From Planctomycetota bacterium (lineage in GTDB: Bacteria > Planctomycetota > UBA1135 > GCA-002686595): 64,000 nt of DNA. This document shows positions 1-8,113 of the stretch, piece after piece. A program made the translations under genes and the position numbers. The stretch lies in the NCBI GenBank assembly GCA_020853575.1, contig JADYYP010000024.1, forward strand, positions 62,001 through 126,000, read 5' to 3'. Every line of letters begins with the position of its first letter. Position 1 is the stretch's first letter. Under the pieces are notes generated by a model. It searched no databases, was not told the origin of the DNA, and saw nothing but the letters and a program-made list of their open reading frames with translations.

Positions 1-309
1 GAGCGTCGGCTCGGCGAACGATGTGACGTAGTCGACGCAACGCAGTGCGTGCACGAGCTCCGCGCGCTCCGCCAGCGGGATCAGCGGACGTCCCGCACCC
101 TTCAACGCGCGCACGGACTCGTCCGTGTTGAGCGCGACGACCAGTAGATCGCCCTGCATCGCGGCGTCCTCGAGGTAGCGGACGTGCCCCACGTGCAACA
201 AATCGAAACACCCGTTCGCGAGCACGACGCGCAGTCCGGGGGAGCGCTCGCGGAGGTGGCGCAGCTCGTGGGCGAGATCGTCGCGCTCCCACATCGACGC
301 CGTGCTCAT
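1..309 (-). CDS. rfaE2: Heptose-1-phosphate adenylyltransferase (RfaE domain II type), cut by the window edge
   Basis: Only the first 103 codons are in the window; the gene runs off the left edge. The nucleotidyltransferase signature [12 protein letters not shown] lies at residues 32-43, followed by a segment like the MQGD, N-D-S-V, LKG and GRP-I-P run of RfaE2 and HldE C-terminal domains. By family it transfers AMP to D-glycero-beta-D-manno-heptose 1-phosphate in the cytoplasm, making ADP-heptose for LPS core. The ATG overlaps the stop of the upstream kinase gene by 4 nt (ATGA), so the two are translationally coupled. It duplicates the second half of the fused HldE at 19998-21473. Confidence in family is high; sugar specificity is inferred. 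Confidence 0.88.
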   Translation of the reverse strand, partial: MSTASMWERDDLAHELRHLRERSPGLRVVLANGCFDLLHVGHVRYLEDAAMQGDLLVVALNTDESVRALKGAGRPLIPLAERAELVHALRCVDYVTSFAEPTL

Positions 310-1325
310 GCCACGCGGACCGGAGGCGGCGAGGTCGGCAGAGCGGAGCGCAACTGCTCCGTGGTGCACACGGCCGTGCCCTGCTCCATCACGACCACAC
401 CGGAAGCAGCGTTGGCCAGTTGCATCGCGAGCGGTGCGTCGAGCTTCGCCGCGAGCGCGAGCGCGAACACGGTCGCGGCCGTGTCGCCGGCCCCGGTGAC
501 GTCGGTGATGTTGCCGGTGCCCGAGGCCTCGACCACGACGCCGTGGGCCGGGCAGTCCTCGCCGAACAACGCCATGCCCTTGTTGCCGCGCGTCACGAGC
601 AGCCAGCGCATCGGCGAGCGCGCGAGCAGCTCGTGGGCCGCGTCGGCGACGTCGCGCAGCTCGACCAAGTCCTCGGCGCGACGCCCGGTGAACTGCGCCA
701 GCTCACCGATGTTGGGCGTCATCGCCGTCAGGCCCTTGAAGCCCTGGATCGACGAGCGCGGATCGAGCACAACGGTCACGCCCTTGGCCGCCAGATCGCC
801 GCACAACGCGCCGAGATCGGCGTCGACCATGCCGTAGTCGTAGTCGGAGACGACCAGCGCGTCGATCGCGCCGGCCAGCGACACCAGACGCTCGCGGATC
901 CGCGCGCGCACCTCGGCATCGGCCGCCACGGCGGGCTCGCGATCGACGCGCAGCACTTGTTGCAGGCTGCGGCGCGGCTCGGCGGCGACGATGCGCGTCT
1001 TCGTCGGAGTGGTCCAGCTCGGCACGCTCTCGACGCCCAGGCAATCGACGCGGAAGCCCTCGAGCAGCTCGATCAACTCGCGCCCGCGCGCGTCGCGTCC
1101 GACGGCGCCGTGCAGACGCGTGGCGCAGCCCAAGGCTCGAACGTTGCGGGCCACGTTGGCCGCGCCGCCGGCCTGGTAGTGCTCGCTTTGCCAGCGCAAG
1201 ACCATCACCGGGGCTTCGCGCGAAAGCGAGCGCGGCTCGGTGACCAAATAGTGGTCAGCGATCAGGTCGCCGACCACGGAAACGCGCAGTGGCGCGAAGT
1301 CGATTGCATTGGCGTGGGAACTCAC
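306..1325 (-). CDS. rfaE1: D-beta-D-heptose 7-phosphate kinase (PfkB family, RfaE domain I type)
   Basis: A stand-alone PfkB-family sugar kinase of 339 residues from the GTG at 1325; an in-frame ATG at 1379 would add 18 residues that do not look like family sequence. Family signs are VVGDL near the N-terminus, SREAPV (the SPEAPV equivalent of heptose kinases), the GGAANVARN sugar-binding motif and VTGAGDT with catalytic Asp281. By family it phosphorylates D-glycero-D-manno-heptose 7-phosphate at C1. The stop overlaps the start of rfaE2 by 4 nt, so the two genes together equal a split HldE. The divergent aminotransferase starts 88 bp away. A related sugar substrate such as another heptose or hexose cannot be excluded. 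Confidence 0.85.
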   Translation of the reverse strand: MSSHANAIDFAPLRVSVVGDLIADHYLVTEPRSLSREAPVMVLRWQSEHYQAGGAANVARNVRALGCATRLHGAVGRDARGRELIELLEGFRVDCLGVESVPSWTTPTKTRIVAAEPRRSLQQVLRVDREPAVAADAEVRARIRERLVSLAGAIDALVVSDYDYGMVDADLGALCGDLAAKGVTVVLDPRSSIQGFKGLTAMTPNIGELAQFTGRRAEDLVELRDVADAAHELLARSPMRWLLVTRGNKGMALFGEDCPAHGVVVEASGTGNITDVTGAGDTAATVFALALAAKLDAPLAMQLANAASGVVVMEQGTAVCTTEQLRSALPTSPPPVRVA

Positions 1326-1401
1326 GCACGTCAGTCTCGCCTGGATCTCTCGGGAATACAAACCGGGCGCGCCGCGCACCGCGCCGCGACCGGCCCGCCC
1401 C

Positions 1402-1407
1402 TAGAAT
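1402..1407 (+). promoter_or_regulatory. -10-like hexamer TAGAAT, leaderless geometry
   Basis: TAGAAT ends 6 nt before the ATG of the aminotransferase at 1414. A start site 6-7 nt downstream of a -10 box would fall on the ATG itself. No convincing -35 is visible. The same geometry recurs at 5535 and 45409. Confidence 0.4.
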
Positions 1408-1413
1408 GCCGCG

Positions 1414-2577
1414 ATGCTCGAGTGCCAGCGCGCCGCGTTCGATTTGGGGGACGGAGTGCACTACCTGAACTGCGCCTACATGGCGCCGATGTCGCGCTCG
1501 GTCGAACGCGCCGGGCTCGAAGGCCTGGCGCGCAAGCGTCGACCGTACCAGCTGCAGGCGCGGCATTTCTTCGAGGAGAGCGAGCATTTGCGTGAACGCT
1601 TCGCTCGCGTGCTGGGTCTGGCGGACGCGGAGCGCGTGGCGCTCGTGCCTTCGGTCTCGTACGGCATGGCGATCGTCGCACGCAACACGTCGCTGCTGCC
1701 GTCGCAGAAGGTGGTCGTCGCGCACGAGCAGTTCCCCAGCAACGTCTACGCGTGGCGCAGGCTGTGCGCGCGCCACAGCGCACGCCTGGAAGTCGTCCGC
1801 GCGCCCATCGACGGCGCGGGCCGCGCGCGCGAGTGGAACGCGCGGCTCGTGGAGTGCATCGACGCCAGCACGGCCCTGGTCGCGTTGCCGCACGTTCACT
1901 GGGCCGACGGCACGCGCTTCGACTTGGCGGCCATCGCGGCGCGAGCTCGCGCGGTCGGAGCGGCGCTCGTCGTCGACGGCACGCAGTCGATCGGCGCGCT
2001 GCCCTTCGACATGGCCGAGATCCGCCCCGACGCGCTGGTGTGCGCGGGCTACAAGTGGCTCATGGGGCCGTACGCGCTCGGGTACGCATACCTCGGGCCA
2101 CGCTTCGAGCACGGCGAGCCGCTCGAGGACAATTGGATCGCGCGCGCGAGTTCCGAGGACTTCCGCGGGCTGGTGCAGTACCGCGACGGCTACCAACCGG
2201 GTGCGCGACGCTTCGACATGGGCGAGCGCTCGAACCTGCAGTCGATGCCGATGGCGCTGGCGGCGCTCGAGCAAGTGCTCGCGTGGGGCCCAGAGCGCAT
2301 CCAACGCTACTGCAGCGAGCTCGCCCGCGAGATCGTCGCCCGCGCCGCGGCACTGGGTTTCGTCGCAGAAGACGAGGCCTGGCGCGGCGCGCACTTGTTC
2401 GGCCTGCGCGCTCCCCGCGGGGTCGAGGTCGGCCGCGTGAGCGCGGCGCTCCAAACGCGCGAGGTGCACGTGTCGGTGCGCGGCGACGCGATCCGCGTCT
2501 CACCGCACGTCTACAACGACTCCTCCGATGTCGACGCGCTGGTCGAGGCCCTGCGCGAGGGTTGCGCGCGCTCGTGA
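1414..2577 (+). CDS. Class V aminotransferase (cysteine desulfurase/selenocysteine lyase-like)
   Basis: A 387-residue fold-type I PLP enzyme of the class V aminotransferase group. Visible signs are the N-terminal substrate loop with YLNCAYMAP, the cofactor aspartate in VVDGTQSIG (Asp188) and the Schiff-base lysine in CAGYKWLMGP (Lys214). The family covers cysteine desulfurases, kynureninase-like and isopenicillin epimerase-like enzymes. I do not see the conserved active-site cysteine loop of SufS/IscS near the C-terminus, so a desulfurase role is doubtful. The gene stands alone, facing the permease at 2588 tail to tail with a 10 bp gap, so context gives no substrate. Confidence 0.8.
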   Translation: MLECQRAAFDLGDGVHYLNCAYMAPMSRSVERAGLEGLARKRRPYQLQARHFFEESEHLRERFARVLGLADAERVALVPSVSYGMAIVARNTSLLPSQKVVVAHEQFPSNVYAWRRLCARHSARLEVVRAPIDGAGRAREWNARLVECIDASTALVALPHVHWADGTRFDLAAIAARARAVGAALVVDGTQSIGALPFDMAEIRPDALVCAGYKWLMGPYALGYAYLGPRFEHGEPLEDNWIARASSEDFRGLVQYRDGYQPGARRFDMGERSNLQSMPMALAALEQVLAWGPERIQRYCSELAREIVARAAALGFVAEDEAWRGAHLFGLRAPRGVEVGRVSAALQTREVHVSVRGDAIRVSPHVYNDSSDVDALVEALREGCARS

Positions 2578-2587
2578 AGCATCGAGC

Positions 2588-3922
2588 TCATGCGCGCGAG
2601 CGCCGCAGCAACGGCAAGTAGGCCAGCGCGCCGACTCCGATGATGCCCAGTCCGTACAACGCCTGGCGGCGCAGCGTGGGATCGAAGAAGGTCTGCACGT
2701 CGACGAAGAGCGTGACTGCGATGAACAATGCGGGCGTGAACGGATAACCCCAGCAGCGGTAGGGCCGCTCGGCCCGCGGAGCGCGCACGCGCAGCACGTA
2801 CACGGCGGCGACCGTCAAGGCGTAGAACAGGAGCGACGCGAACACGACGTAGTCGGTCAGCTCCTTGAAGCCCTCGAAGAACAGGATCAGCCCGATCGAC
2901 CACAGCGCTTGGCTCCAGATCGCGACCGTCGGCGTGGCGAAGCGTCGGTCGACGTGCATCATCACGCGCGGCATCAGGCCATCGCGGGCCATCGCGTAGA
3001 ACCCGCGTGGCGACGACAGCAGATTGGGATTGGCGGCGCCCAGCACCGAGATCGAGATCAGGACCGCGAGCCAGCTCGACCAGCTCGCCCCGAAGCTGCG
3101 TGCGATCACTTGCTGCGGGACCTCGGCGCGCCCCAGCGTGCGCATCTCCTCCAGCGGCACCACGCGCAGGTAGATCGCGTTCACCAGCACGTAGACCACG
3201 ATCAGGATCGCGACGCCCCAGATCAGCCCGCGCGGCAGATCGCGCGCTGGGTTCTCGAGCTCCGCCGCGTTGTAGGGCAGTTGGTACCAGCCCTCGTAGG
3301 CCCAGAAGATCGCCACCGCCGCCGAGACCAGGCCGGCGAGGCTGAACTCCGGCGCGGCAGTGGTGCTCGCGACCGCGCTCGGAGCTCCGCCGTCGACCGC
3401 GAAGCCGGCGACGACGATCGCGGCCAGCGCGAGCAACTTGGCGCTGGTCGAGAGGTTCTGCAGCAGGGCGCCGAAGCGCACTCCGAGATGGTTGGCGACC
3501 GCCAGCGCAACGATCATGGCGATCGCCAGCGCGGTCTCCTGGGCCGCGCTCAGGCCCAGGAAATCCGCCAGATTCTCGGCGAAAATCGCGGCCAGCGCGG
3601 CCAGCGTGCCCGAGTTGATCGCGAAGAAGAAGGTCCAGCCGTACAAGAACGCGGGGAAGCGGCCCCACGACTCGCGCAGGAAGGCGTACATGCCGCCGGC
3701 TTCCGGCAGCATCGCGCCGAGCTCGGCGTAGGCGAACGCGCCGAACAAGCACACCAACCCGAGCACGGCCCAGGTGGCGTAGATCCAGGCGCTCGTCGGC
3801 AGGCCCTGGGCCACGTCGAGCGCCTTGAAGAAGATCCCCGACCCGATGACCGCGCCGACGGTGATCGAAATCGCCGAGAACGGGCCGAGGCTGCGTTTCA
3901 GTCCGTGCTCCGAGCTGTGCAT
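2588..3922 (-). CDS. APC-family amino acid permease
   Basis: A 444-residue integral membrane protein, nearly all of it hydrophobic segments separated by short charged loops, as expected for the 12-helix APC fold. The first helix carries the diagnostic run with TVGAVIGSGIF, which holds the broken helix 1 of the substrate site; FAYAELGAMLPEAGGMYAF follows in helices 2-3. By family it imports an amino acid, or exchanges one for another, across the inner membrane. It is divergent from the radical SAM gene at 3974, with 51 bp between start codons that must hold both promoters. Substrate is not predictable from context. Confidence 0.88.
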   Translation of the reverse strand: MHSSEHGLKRSLGPFSAISITVGAVIGSGIFFKALDVAQGLPTSAWIYATWAVLGLVCLFGAFAYAELGAMLPEAGGMYAFLRESWGRFPAFLYGWTFFFAINSGTLAALAAIFAENLADFLGLSAAQETALAIAMIVALAVANHLGVRFGALLQNLSTSAKLLALAAIVVAGFAVDGGAPSAVASTTAAPEFSLAGLVSAAVAIFWAYEGWYQLPYNAAELENPARDLPRGLIWGVAILIVVYVLVNAIYLRVVPLEEMRTLGRAEVPQQVIARSFGASWSSWLAVLISISVLGAANPNLLSSPRGFYAMARDGLMPRVMMHVDRRFATPTVAIWSQALWSIGLILFFEGFKELTDYVVFASLLFYALTVAAVYVLRVRAPRAERPYRCWGYPFTPALFIAVTLFVDVQTFFDPTLRRQALYGLGIIGVGALAYLPLLRRSRA

Positions 3923-3973
3923 CGCGGGCGGAGGCTACGCACGCGCGCCTCGAGCGGCAACAATGCGGCGCGA

Positions 3974-5509
3974 ATGGCCGACATCGTGCTGGCGACGCTC
4001 AACGCGAAGTGGATCCACGCCTCCCTCGGCTTGCGCTGCTTGCTGGCAAACCTGGGCGAGCTGCGTGGCCGGGCCGAGATCGTCGAAGGCACGTTGCAGG
4101 AACGCCCGCTCGATTTCGTCGAGCGCCTGCTGGCGCACCAGCCCAAGCTCGTCGGGCTGGGCGTGTACGTGTGGAACGCGCGCGAGAGCGAGCTCGTGGC
4201 CGAAACGCTGGCGCGCGTCGCGCCGGAGGTCACGCTGGTGCTCGGAGGCCCAGAGGTCAGCTACGAGGCCGACGAGCAGCGCATCACGGATCTCGCCGAC
4301 TACGTCGTTCAAGGCGAAGGCGAGCTCGCCTTCGCCGAGCTGTGCCGCGCCGTGCTGGCGGGCACGCCGCCGGGTGAGCGGCGGATCCGCGCCACTCCGG
4401 CGGACCTGCGTGCGCTGCGCACGCCCTACGCCGAGTACAGCGACGCGGATCTGCGGCAGCGCGTGGTGTACGTCGAGGCCTCGCGCGGCTGTGCTTTCTC
4501 CTGCGAGTTCTGCTTGTCGGCGCTCGACGAACGTGTGCGCGAGTTCCCGCTCGAGCCGTTCCTGGCGGATCTGGAGGCGCTGCTCGCCCGCGGGCTGCTG
4601 CACTTCAAATTCGTCGACCGCACCTTCAACCTCTCGCTCGCGTCCAGCGCGGCGATCCTCGAGTTCTTCCTGGCGCGCGCGCGCCCGGGCCTGTTCCTGC
4701 ACTTCGAGATGATCCCCGATCGCTTGCCGCAACGGCTGCGCGAGCTCCTCGCGCGCTTCCCGGCGGGAACGGTGCAGCTCGAGGTCGGCATCCAGACCTT
4801 CGACGAATCCAGCGCTCGACGCATCTCGCGCGTGCAGCACATGCAGCGCGTCGAGGACAATTTGCGCTTCCTGCGCGAGCACACGAGCGTGCACCTGCAC
4901 ACCGACCTGATCGCCGGCCTCCCCGGCGAGGATCTGGCGAGCTTCGCGCGCGGCTTCGACCGCCTGGTCGCGCTGCGTCCGCACGAGATCCAGGTCGGCA
5001 TCCTCAAGCGCCTGCGCGGCGCACCGATCGCGCGTCACGACCGCGAGTTCGACCAGCGCTACTCCGCGCATCCGCCCTACGAAGTGCTGTCGACCGGTGC
5101 GATTCCGTTCGCTCAGATGCAACGTCTGCGGCGCTTCGCGCGCGTCTGGGACTTGATCGGCAACAGCGGCAACTTCGTCGAGTCGCTGCCGCTGCTGTGG
5201 AGCTCGCGCACGCCCTTCGAGGCCGTCATGGACTTCGCCGATGAGCTGCATGCGCGCCTGGGGGCGCTGCACGGCATCCAGCTCGAGCGCTTGAGCTCGG
5301 CGCTGCTCGAGCACCTCGTCGCGCAGGGAGTCGACCGGCAGCGGGCGGGGCGCGCGCTGCTCGCCGACCACTCCAGAGTGCGGCCCGCGCACTGGCCCGA
5401 ATTCCTGCGCGAGTTCGCGGCCGATGGCGCGCGACGCCGCCGCGGCGGACCCGCGCGAGCGCGGGCGACCGCGCGTCAGTCTCGCGTGCACGGCGAGGAA
5501 CGACACTGA
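3974..5509 (+). CDS. B12-binding-type radical SAM protein with DUF4080-like tail
   Basis: 511 residues. An N-terminal cobalamin-binding-type Rossmann domain (ATLNAKWIHASLGLR at the start, GVYVWN near residue 60) is followed by the radical SAM core with CxxxCxxC at Cys173, Cys177 and Cys180. The C-terminal part resembles DUF4080. The reaction of these proteins is not established; relatives include methylthiotransferases, methyltransferases and cyclases. The B12 DxHxxG motif is not evident, so the Rossmann domain may not bind cobalamin. The open frame extends far upstream, but the ATG at 3974 is where family-like sequence begins. The next gene starts 37 bp later on the same strand. Confidence 0.82.
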   Translation: MADIVLATLNAKWIHASLGLRCLLANLGELRGRAEIVEGTLQERPLDFVERLLAHQPKLVGLGVYVWNARESELVAETLARVAPEVTLVLGGPEVSYEADEQRITDLADYVVQGEGELAFAELCRAVLAGTPPGERRIRATPADLRALRTPYAEYSDADLRQRVVYVEASRGCAFSCEFCLSALDERVREFPLEPFLADLEALLARGLLHFKFVDRTFNLSLASSAAILEFFLARARPGLFLHFEMIPDRLPQRLRELLARFPAGTVQLEVGIQTFDESSARRISRVQHMQRVEDNLRFLREHTSVHLHTDLIAGLPGEDLASFARGFDRLVALRPHEIQVGILKRLRGAPIARHDREFDQRYSAHPPYEVLSTGAIPFAQMQRLRRFARVWDLIGNSGNFVESLPLLWSSRTPFEAVMDFADELHARLGALHGIQLERLSSALLEHLVAQGVDRQRAGRALLADHSRVRPAHWPEFLREFAADGARRRRGGPARARATARQSRVHGEERH

Positions 5510-5534
5510 CCGCCGACGGAGGCGCCCAGTCCAC

Positions 5535-5540
5535 TAGACT
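5535..5540 (+). promoter_or_regulatory. -10-like hexamer TAGACT, leaderless geometry
   Basis: TAGACT ends 6 nt before the ATG at 5547, the same spacing as the box at 1402-1407. It would give the downstream gene its own, probably leaderless, transcript. No clear -35 is seen. Confidence 0.38.
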
Positions 5541-5546
5541 GCTGGC

Positions 5547-6359
5547 ATGCTCCCCCGCAGCTTCGGTCGACCGTCCGTGGCCCTCCTCGCGGCAGTCTGC
5601 GCGGCGCTCACGCTCGCGCCCTCCGCGCCGCCCGCAGCCCAGCTCCCGCGCGGTTCGCTGCGCGTGCTCGTGCCGGCCTACTTCTATCCGCTGGCGAGCT
5701 CGCCCTGGTCGCGCCTGAACGCCGCCGCCGCCGCGCATCCACAGCGCGTCGCGGCCATCGGAAATCCGGGCAGTGGTCCGGGCAGCGCGTTCGATTCGAG
5801 CTACTCCGCCGCCTTCGCGGGCTTCCGCGCGAGCGGCGGATTGCTGCTGGGTTACGTGCACTCGAGCTACGGCGCGCGCCCCGCCGCGGCCGTCAAGGCC
5901 GACATGACCCAGTGGCGTGCGTGGTATCCGCTCGACGGCTTCTTCATCGACGAGATGGACAACCTCGCCGGCGCGCACGAGGCCTACTACCGCGACCTCT
6001 TCCTGCACGCGCGCTCGCTCGTTCCGCGCGGCATCGTGGTCGGCAATCCGGGCGTGTCGACGCCGCAGAGCTACCTGTTTTGGAACAACCAACGCGTCGT
6101 GTCGGCGCTGTGCATCCAGGAGTCGAGCTCGAGCTTCCTCGCGTGGCAGTCGGACAGTTGGGTCAAGGCACTCCCGCGGCGCAACTTCTACGCGTTGCCC
6201 TATGCGGTCGGCGCGAGCACCTGGCCCAGCGTGGTCGACCACGCCTACGCCGAGAATTGCGGTTGGATCTACACCACCGACGACGTGCTTCCCAACCCGT
6301 GGGACACGCTGCCGAGCTACTTCGAGGCGCTCGTCAGCTACGTCGACGCCAGCTACTGA
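5547..6359 (+). CDS. Secreted spherulation-specific family 4-like protein (putative glycoside hydrolase)
   Basis: 270 residues with an N-terminal signal peptide (hydrophobic stretch, cleavage likely after an AAQ-type site near residue 32). The mature part matches the spherulin 4 family: LVPAYFYP at the start of the barrel, GYVHSSYG in the middle, and the acidic signature DGFFIDEMDN near residue 135, followed by VVGNPG. The family has a TIM-barrel fold related to glycoside hydrolases, and some bacterial and fungal members act on galactosaminogalactan-like polymers. Secretion plus the acidic cluster supports polysaccharide cleavage outside the cell; the substrate is unknown. Its stop is 16 bp from the stop of the convergent gene at 6376. 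Confidence 0.72.
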   Translation: MLPRSFGRPSVALLAAVCAALTLAPSAPPAAQLPRGSLRVLVPAYFYPLASSPWSRLNAAAAAHPQRVAAIGNPGSGPGSAFDSSYSAAFAGFRASGGLLLGYVHSSYGARPAAAVKADMTQWRAWYPLDGFFIDEMDNLAGAHEAYYRDLFLHARSLVPRGIVVGNPGVSTPQSYLFWNNQRVVSALCIQESSSSFLAWQSDSWVKALPRRNFYALPYAVGASTWPSVVDHAYAENCGWIYTTDDVLPNPWDTLPSYFEALVSYVDASY

Positions 6360-6375
6360 GCGAGCCGCGCAGCGC

Positions 6376-7410
6376 TCACGGCATGACCGTGAAGCCCAGT
6401 CCGTTGCTCAGGCCGGTCGTGCTCGCGCTCGAAGGATCGCGCATCCAGTACTGCGCGTAGGCCGTCGCGCCGACGACGAGATTGGGATCTTGGTTGGACT
6501 GGATCCAGTTGCGCATGTCGAACGAGTATTGGCCCGAGCAGTCGTCGGGTCCCGCGTTTCCACCCGAGCTCTGGATGGTCGTGCGCCGCGTCGGTGGCTG
6601 CACGCACAGGAAGCCGCCCTGGAACGGAGCAGCGAGCTGGCCGTAGCCGTAGAACATCAGTCCGGACTTGTTGTTGAGCACCTGAGAGCAGGTGATGCGA
6701 AAGGCCGAGGTCGAGCTCGCGCTCGGACAGCCGTCGTAGCCGATCTGAGGCGCGCAGCCTTGGCTGTTGGTCTTCGCCGTGCAGTAGATCGAGGCTGCAC
6801 TGACTCCGCAGGGGCGCTCGTACTGCAGGTGGTCGACCTCGATCCCGCCCGCGCTGTGGCGGATCTTGAGCTGCTTGATGCCGGCCGCGTGCTCGACCCC
6901 GAAGAAGCGATCCTCGGCCGTGGTGCCATTGTTCGAGCCATCTCCGACGTTCGGCGCGAGCACCTGCCCGAGCGATGCCCCGTTGGCGTCGAAGGCCTCG
7001 AAGGTCACCGACGTTCCCGTGCCGCCGTCGGTCCACACCAGTCCGGCCTTGCGCGGCAGGCCGCCGAGCACCGCGGCGTCGAAGGTGAAGATGATCCCGA
7101 CCCCGCCGGACCCGTAGAAGTACGAGTCGCCTCCGGCGCAAGCACCGTTGATCACGCCGTCGTCGGCGTCGACCGAATCGATGATCGAGCCCGAGAAGTG
7201 CGTCGACGTGACGTACCCCGCGCTGGCGGAGACCCCGGGAACGTTGAGCAAGCCGTCCTCGAAGTCCTCGAGCACCCATTGCGGCGTCAGCACAGGGAAG
7301 GGGCTGTCGGCGGGGCTGAGGTAGGGCGTCGGGCCGTACAGGGTCTGCGCTCCCGCCGAGAGAGCCAGGGCCAGCGAGACGAGGACAGTGAGCGGTGCTT
7401 TGGCGGACAT
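6376..7410 (-). CDS. Secreted protein with shared C-terminal CTxGxxxxGC/LSN module
   Basis: 344 residues with a clear signal peptide (MSAKAPLTVLVSLALALSAGAQ). Residues 30-200 look like a jelly-roll ligand-binding domain (VLEDFEDG, a long beta-rich stretch, FGVEHAAGIKQLKI) of unknown target. Residues 209-344 are the module shared with the proteins at 45527, 47981 and 54951: YCTAKTNSQGC at the start, FYG, LCV, a Cys-Ser-Gly turn, WMRDP and LSNGLGF at the end. The ATG at 7410 follows TGGAGT with 6 nt spacing and begins the signal peptide; the frame stays open further upstream but is not protein-like. Function is unknown; an outer-surface or extracellular location is inferred. Confidence 0.75.
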   Translation of the reverse strand: MSAKAPLTVLVSLALALSAGAQTLYGPTPYLSPADSPFPVLTPQWVLEDFEDGLLNVPGVSASAGYVTSTHFSGSIIDSVDADDGVINGACAGGDSYFYGSGGVGIIFTFDAAVLGGLPRKAGLVWTDGGTGTSVTFEAFDANGASLGQVLAPNVGDGSNNGTTAEDRFFGVEHAAGIKQLKIRHSAGGIEVDHLQYERPCGVSAASIYCTAKTNSQGCAPQIGYDGCPSASSTSAFRITCSQVLNNKSGLMFYGYGQLAAPFQGGFLCVQPPTRRTTIQSSGGNAGPDDCSGQYSFDMRNWIQSNQDPNLVVGATAYAQYWMRDPSSASTTGLSNGLGFTVMP

Positions 7411-7563
7411 CGAGTGACTCCAGGTCGAGTTGTGGGCGACGCTATTGAATCCGGCGCGCGCACGCGGCGTTACGCACGGTCCGCCGATGCGCACGAAAAC
7501 GCTCCCGCGCGAAACGCCTGCGTACCACCGGCATCGAAGTCGCGCTTCCGCCGAGGTCTTTCC

Positions 7564-8004
7564 ATGTCCGCTCCGACACTCTCCAAATCCGCCGCCGCCG
7601 TCGCTTGGACCTGCCAATGCGCCGCCGCGGCGATCCTGGCGCAGACCCTGTACTTCAAGTTCTCGGCGGCGCCCGAGCCCGTGTACATCTTCAGCACGCT
7701 GGGCGCGGAGCCCTGGGGGCGGCTGGGCACGGGCGTGGCCGAGCTCGCGGTCGCGCTCGCGCTGCTCGTGCCGCGCACGGCGGCGCTCGCCGCCCTGGCG
7801 TCGATGGGCATGATGCTCGGCGCGCTCGGCGCGCACCTGACGCGCCTGGGAGTCGAGATCCGGCTCCCCGGAGCAGCCCAAGGCGATGGCGGACTGTTGT
7901 TCGTCCTCGCGGCGGTCACGCTGCTCGCCAGCGCCGTGGTCGCATGGCTGCGGCGCGCGAGCTTGCCGTGGGTCGGGGCGCGGCTCGCCGCCCGTCGAAG
8001 CTGA
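7564..8004 (+). CDS. DoxX-like four-helix membrane protein
   Basis: 146 residues with four hydrophobic segments (about residues 8-27, 50-68, 72-92 and 108-130) and the TLYFKFSAAPEPVYIF run typical of the DoxX-like/DUF417-type family, where the lysine in the first helix is conserved. The biochemical role of the family is poorly defined; members accompany oxidoreductases and respiratory components. A GAGGT ribosome-binding site precedes the ATG by 7 nt. It is divergent from the secreted protein at 6376-7410, and the next gene on the same strand starts 109 bp after its stop. Confidence 0.65.
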   Translation: MSAPTLSKSAAAVAWTCQCAAAAILAQTLYFKFSAAPEPVYIFSTLGAEPWGRLGTGVAELAVALALLVPRTAALAALASMGMMLGALGAHLTRLGVEIRLPGAAQGDGGLLFVLAAVTLLASAVVAWLRRASLPWVGARLAARRS

Positions 8005-8113
8005 GCGCGCAAGGCCGAAAAGCACGGAAATTCCGGCGCGAGAGCGCTCCGCAGCGCTGGCGAGACCCCAGCGTCGCTGGTCCGCGGCGCATCCCCCCAC
8101 AGGAGTTTCCGCC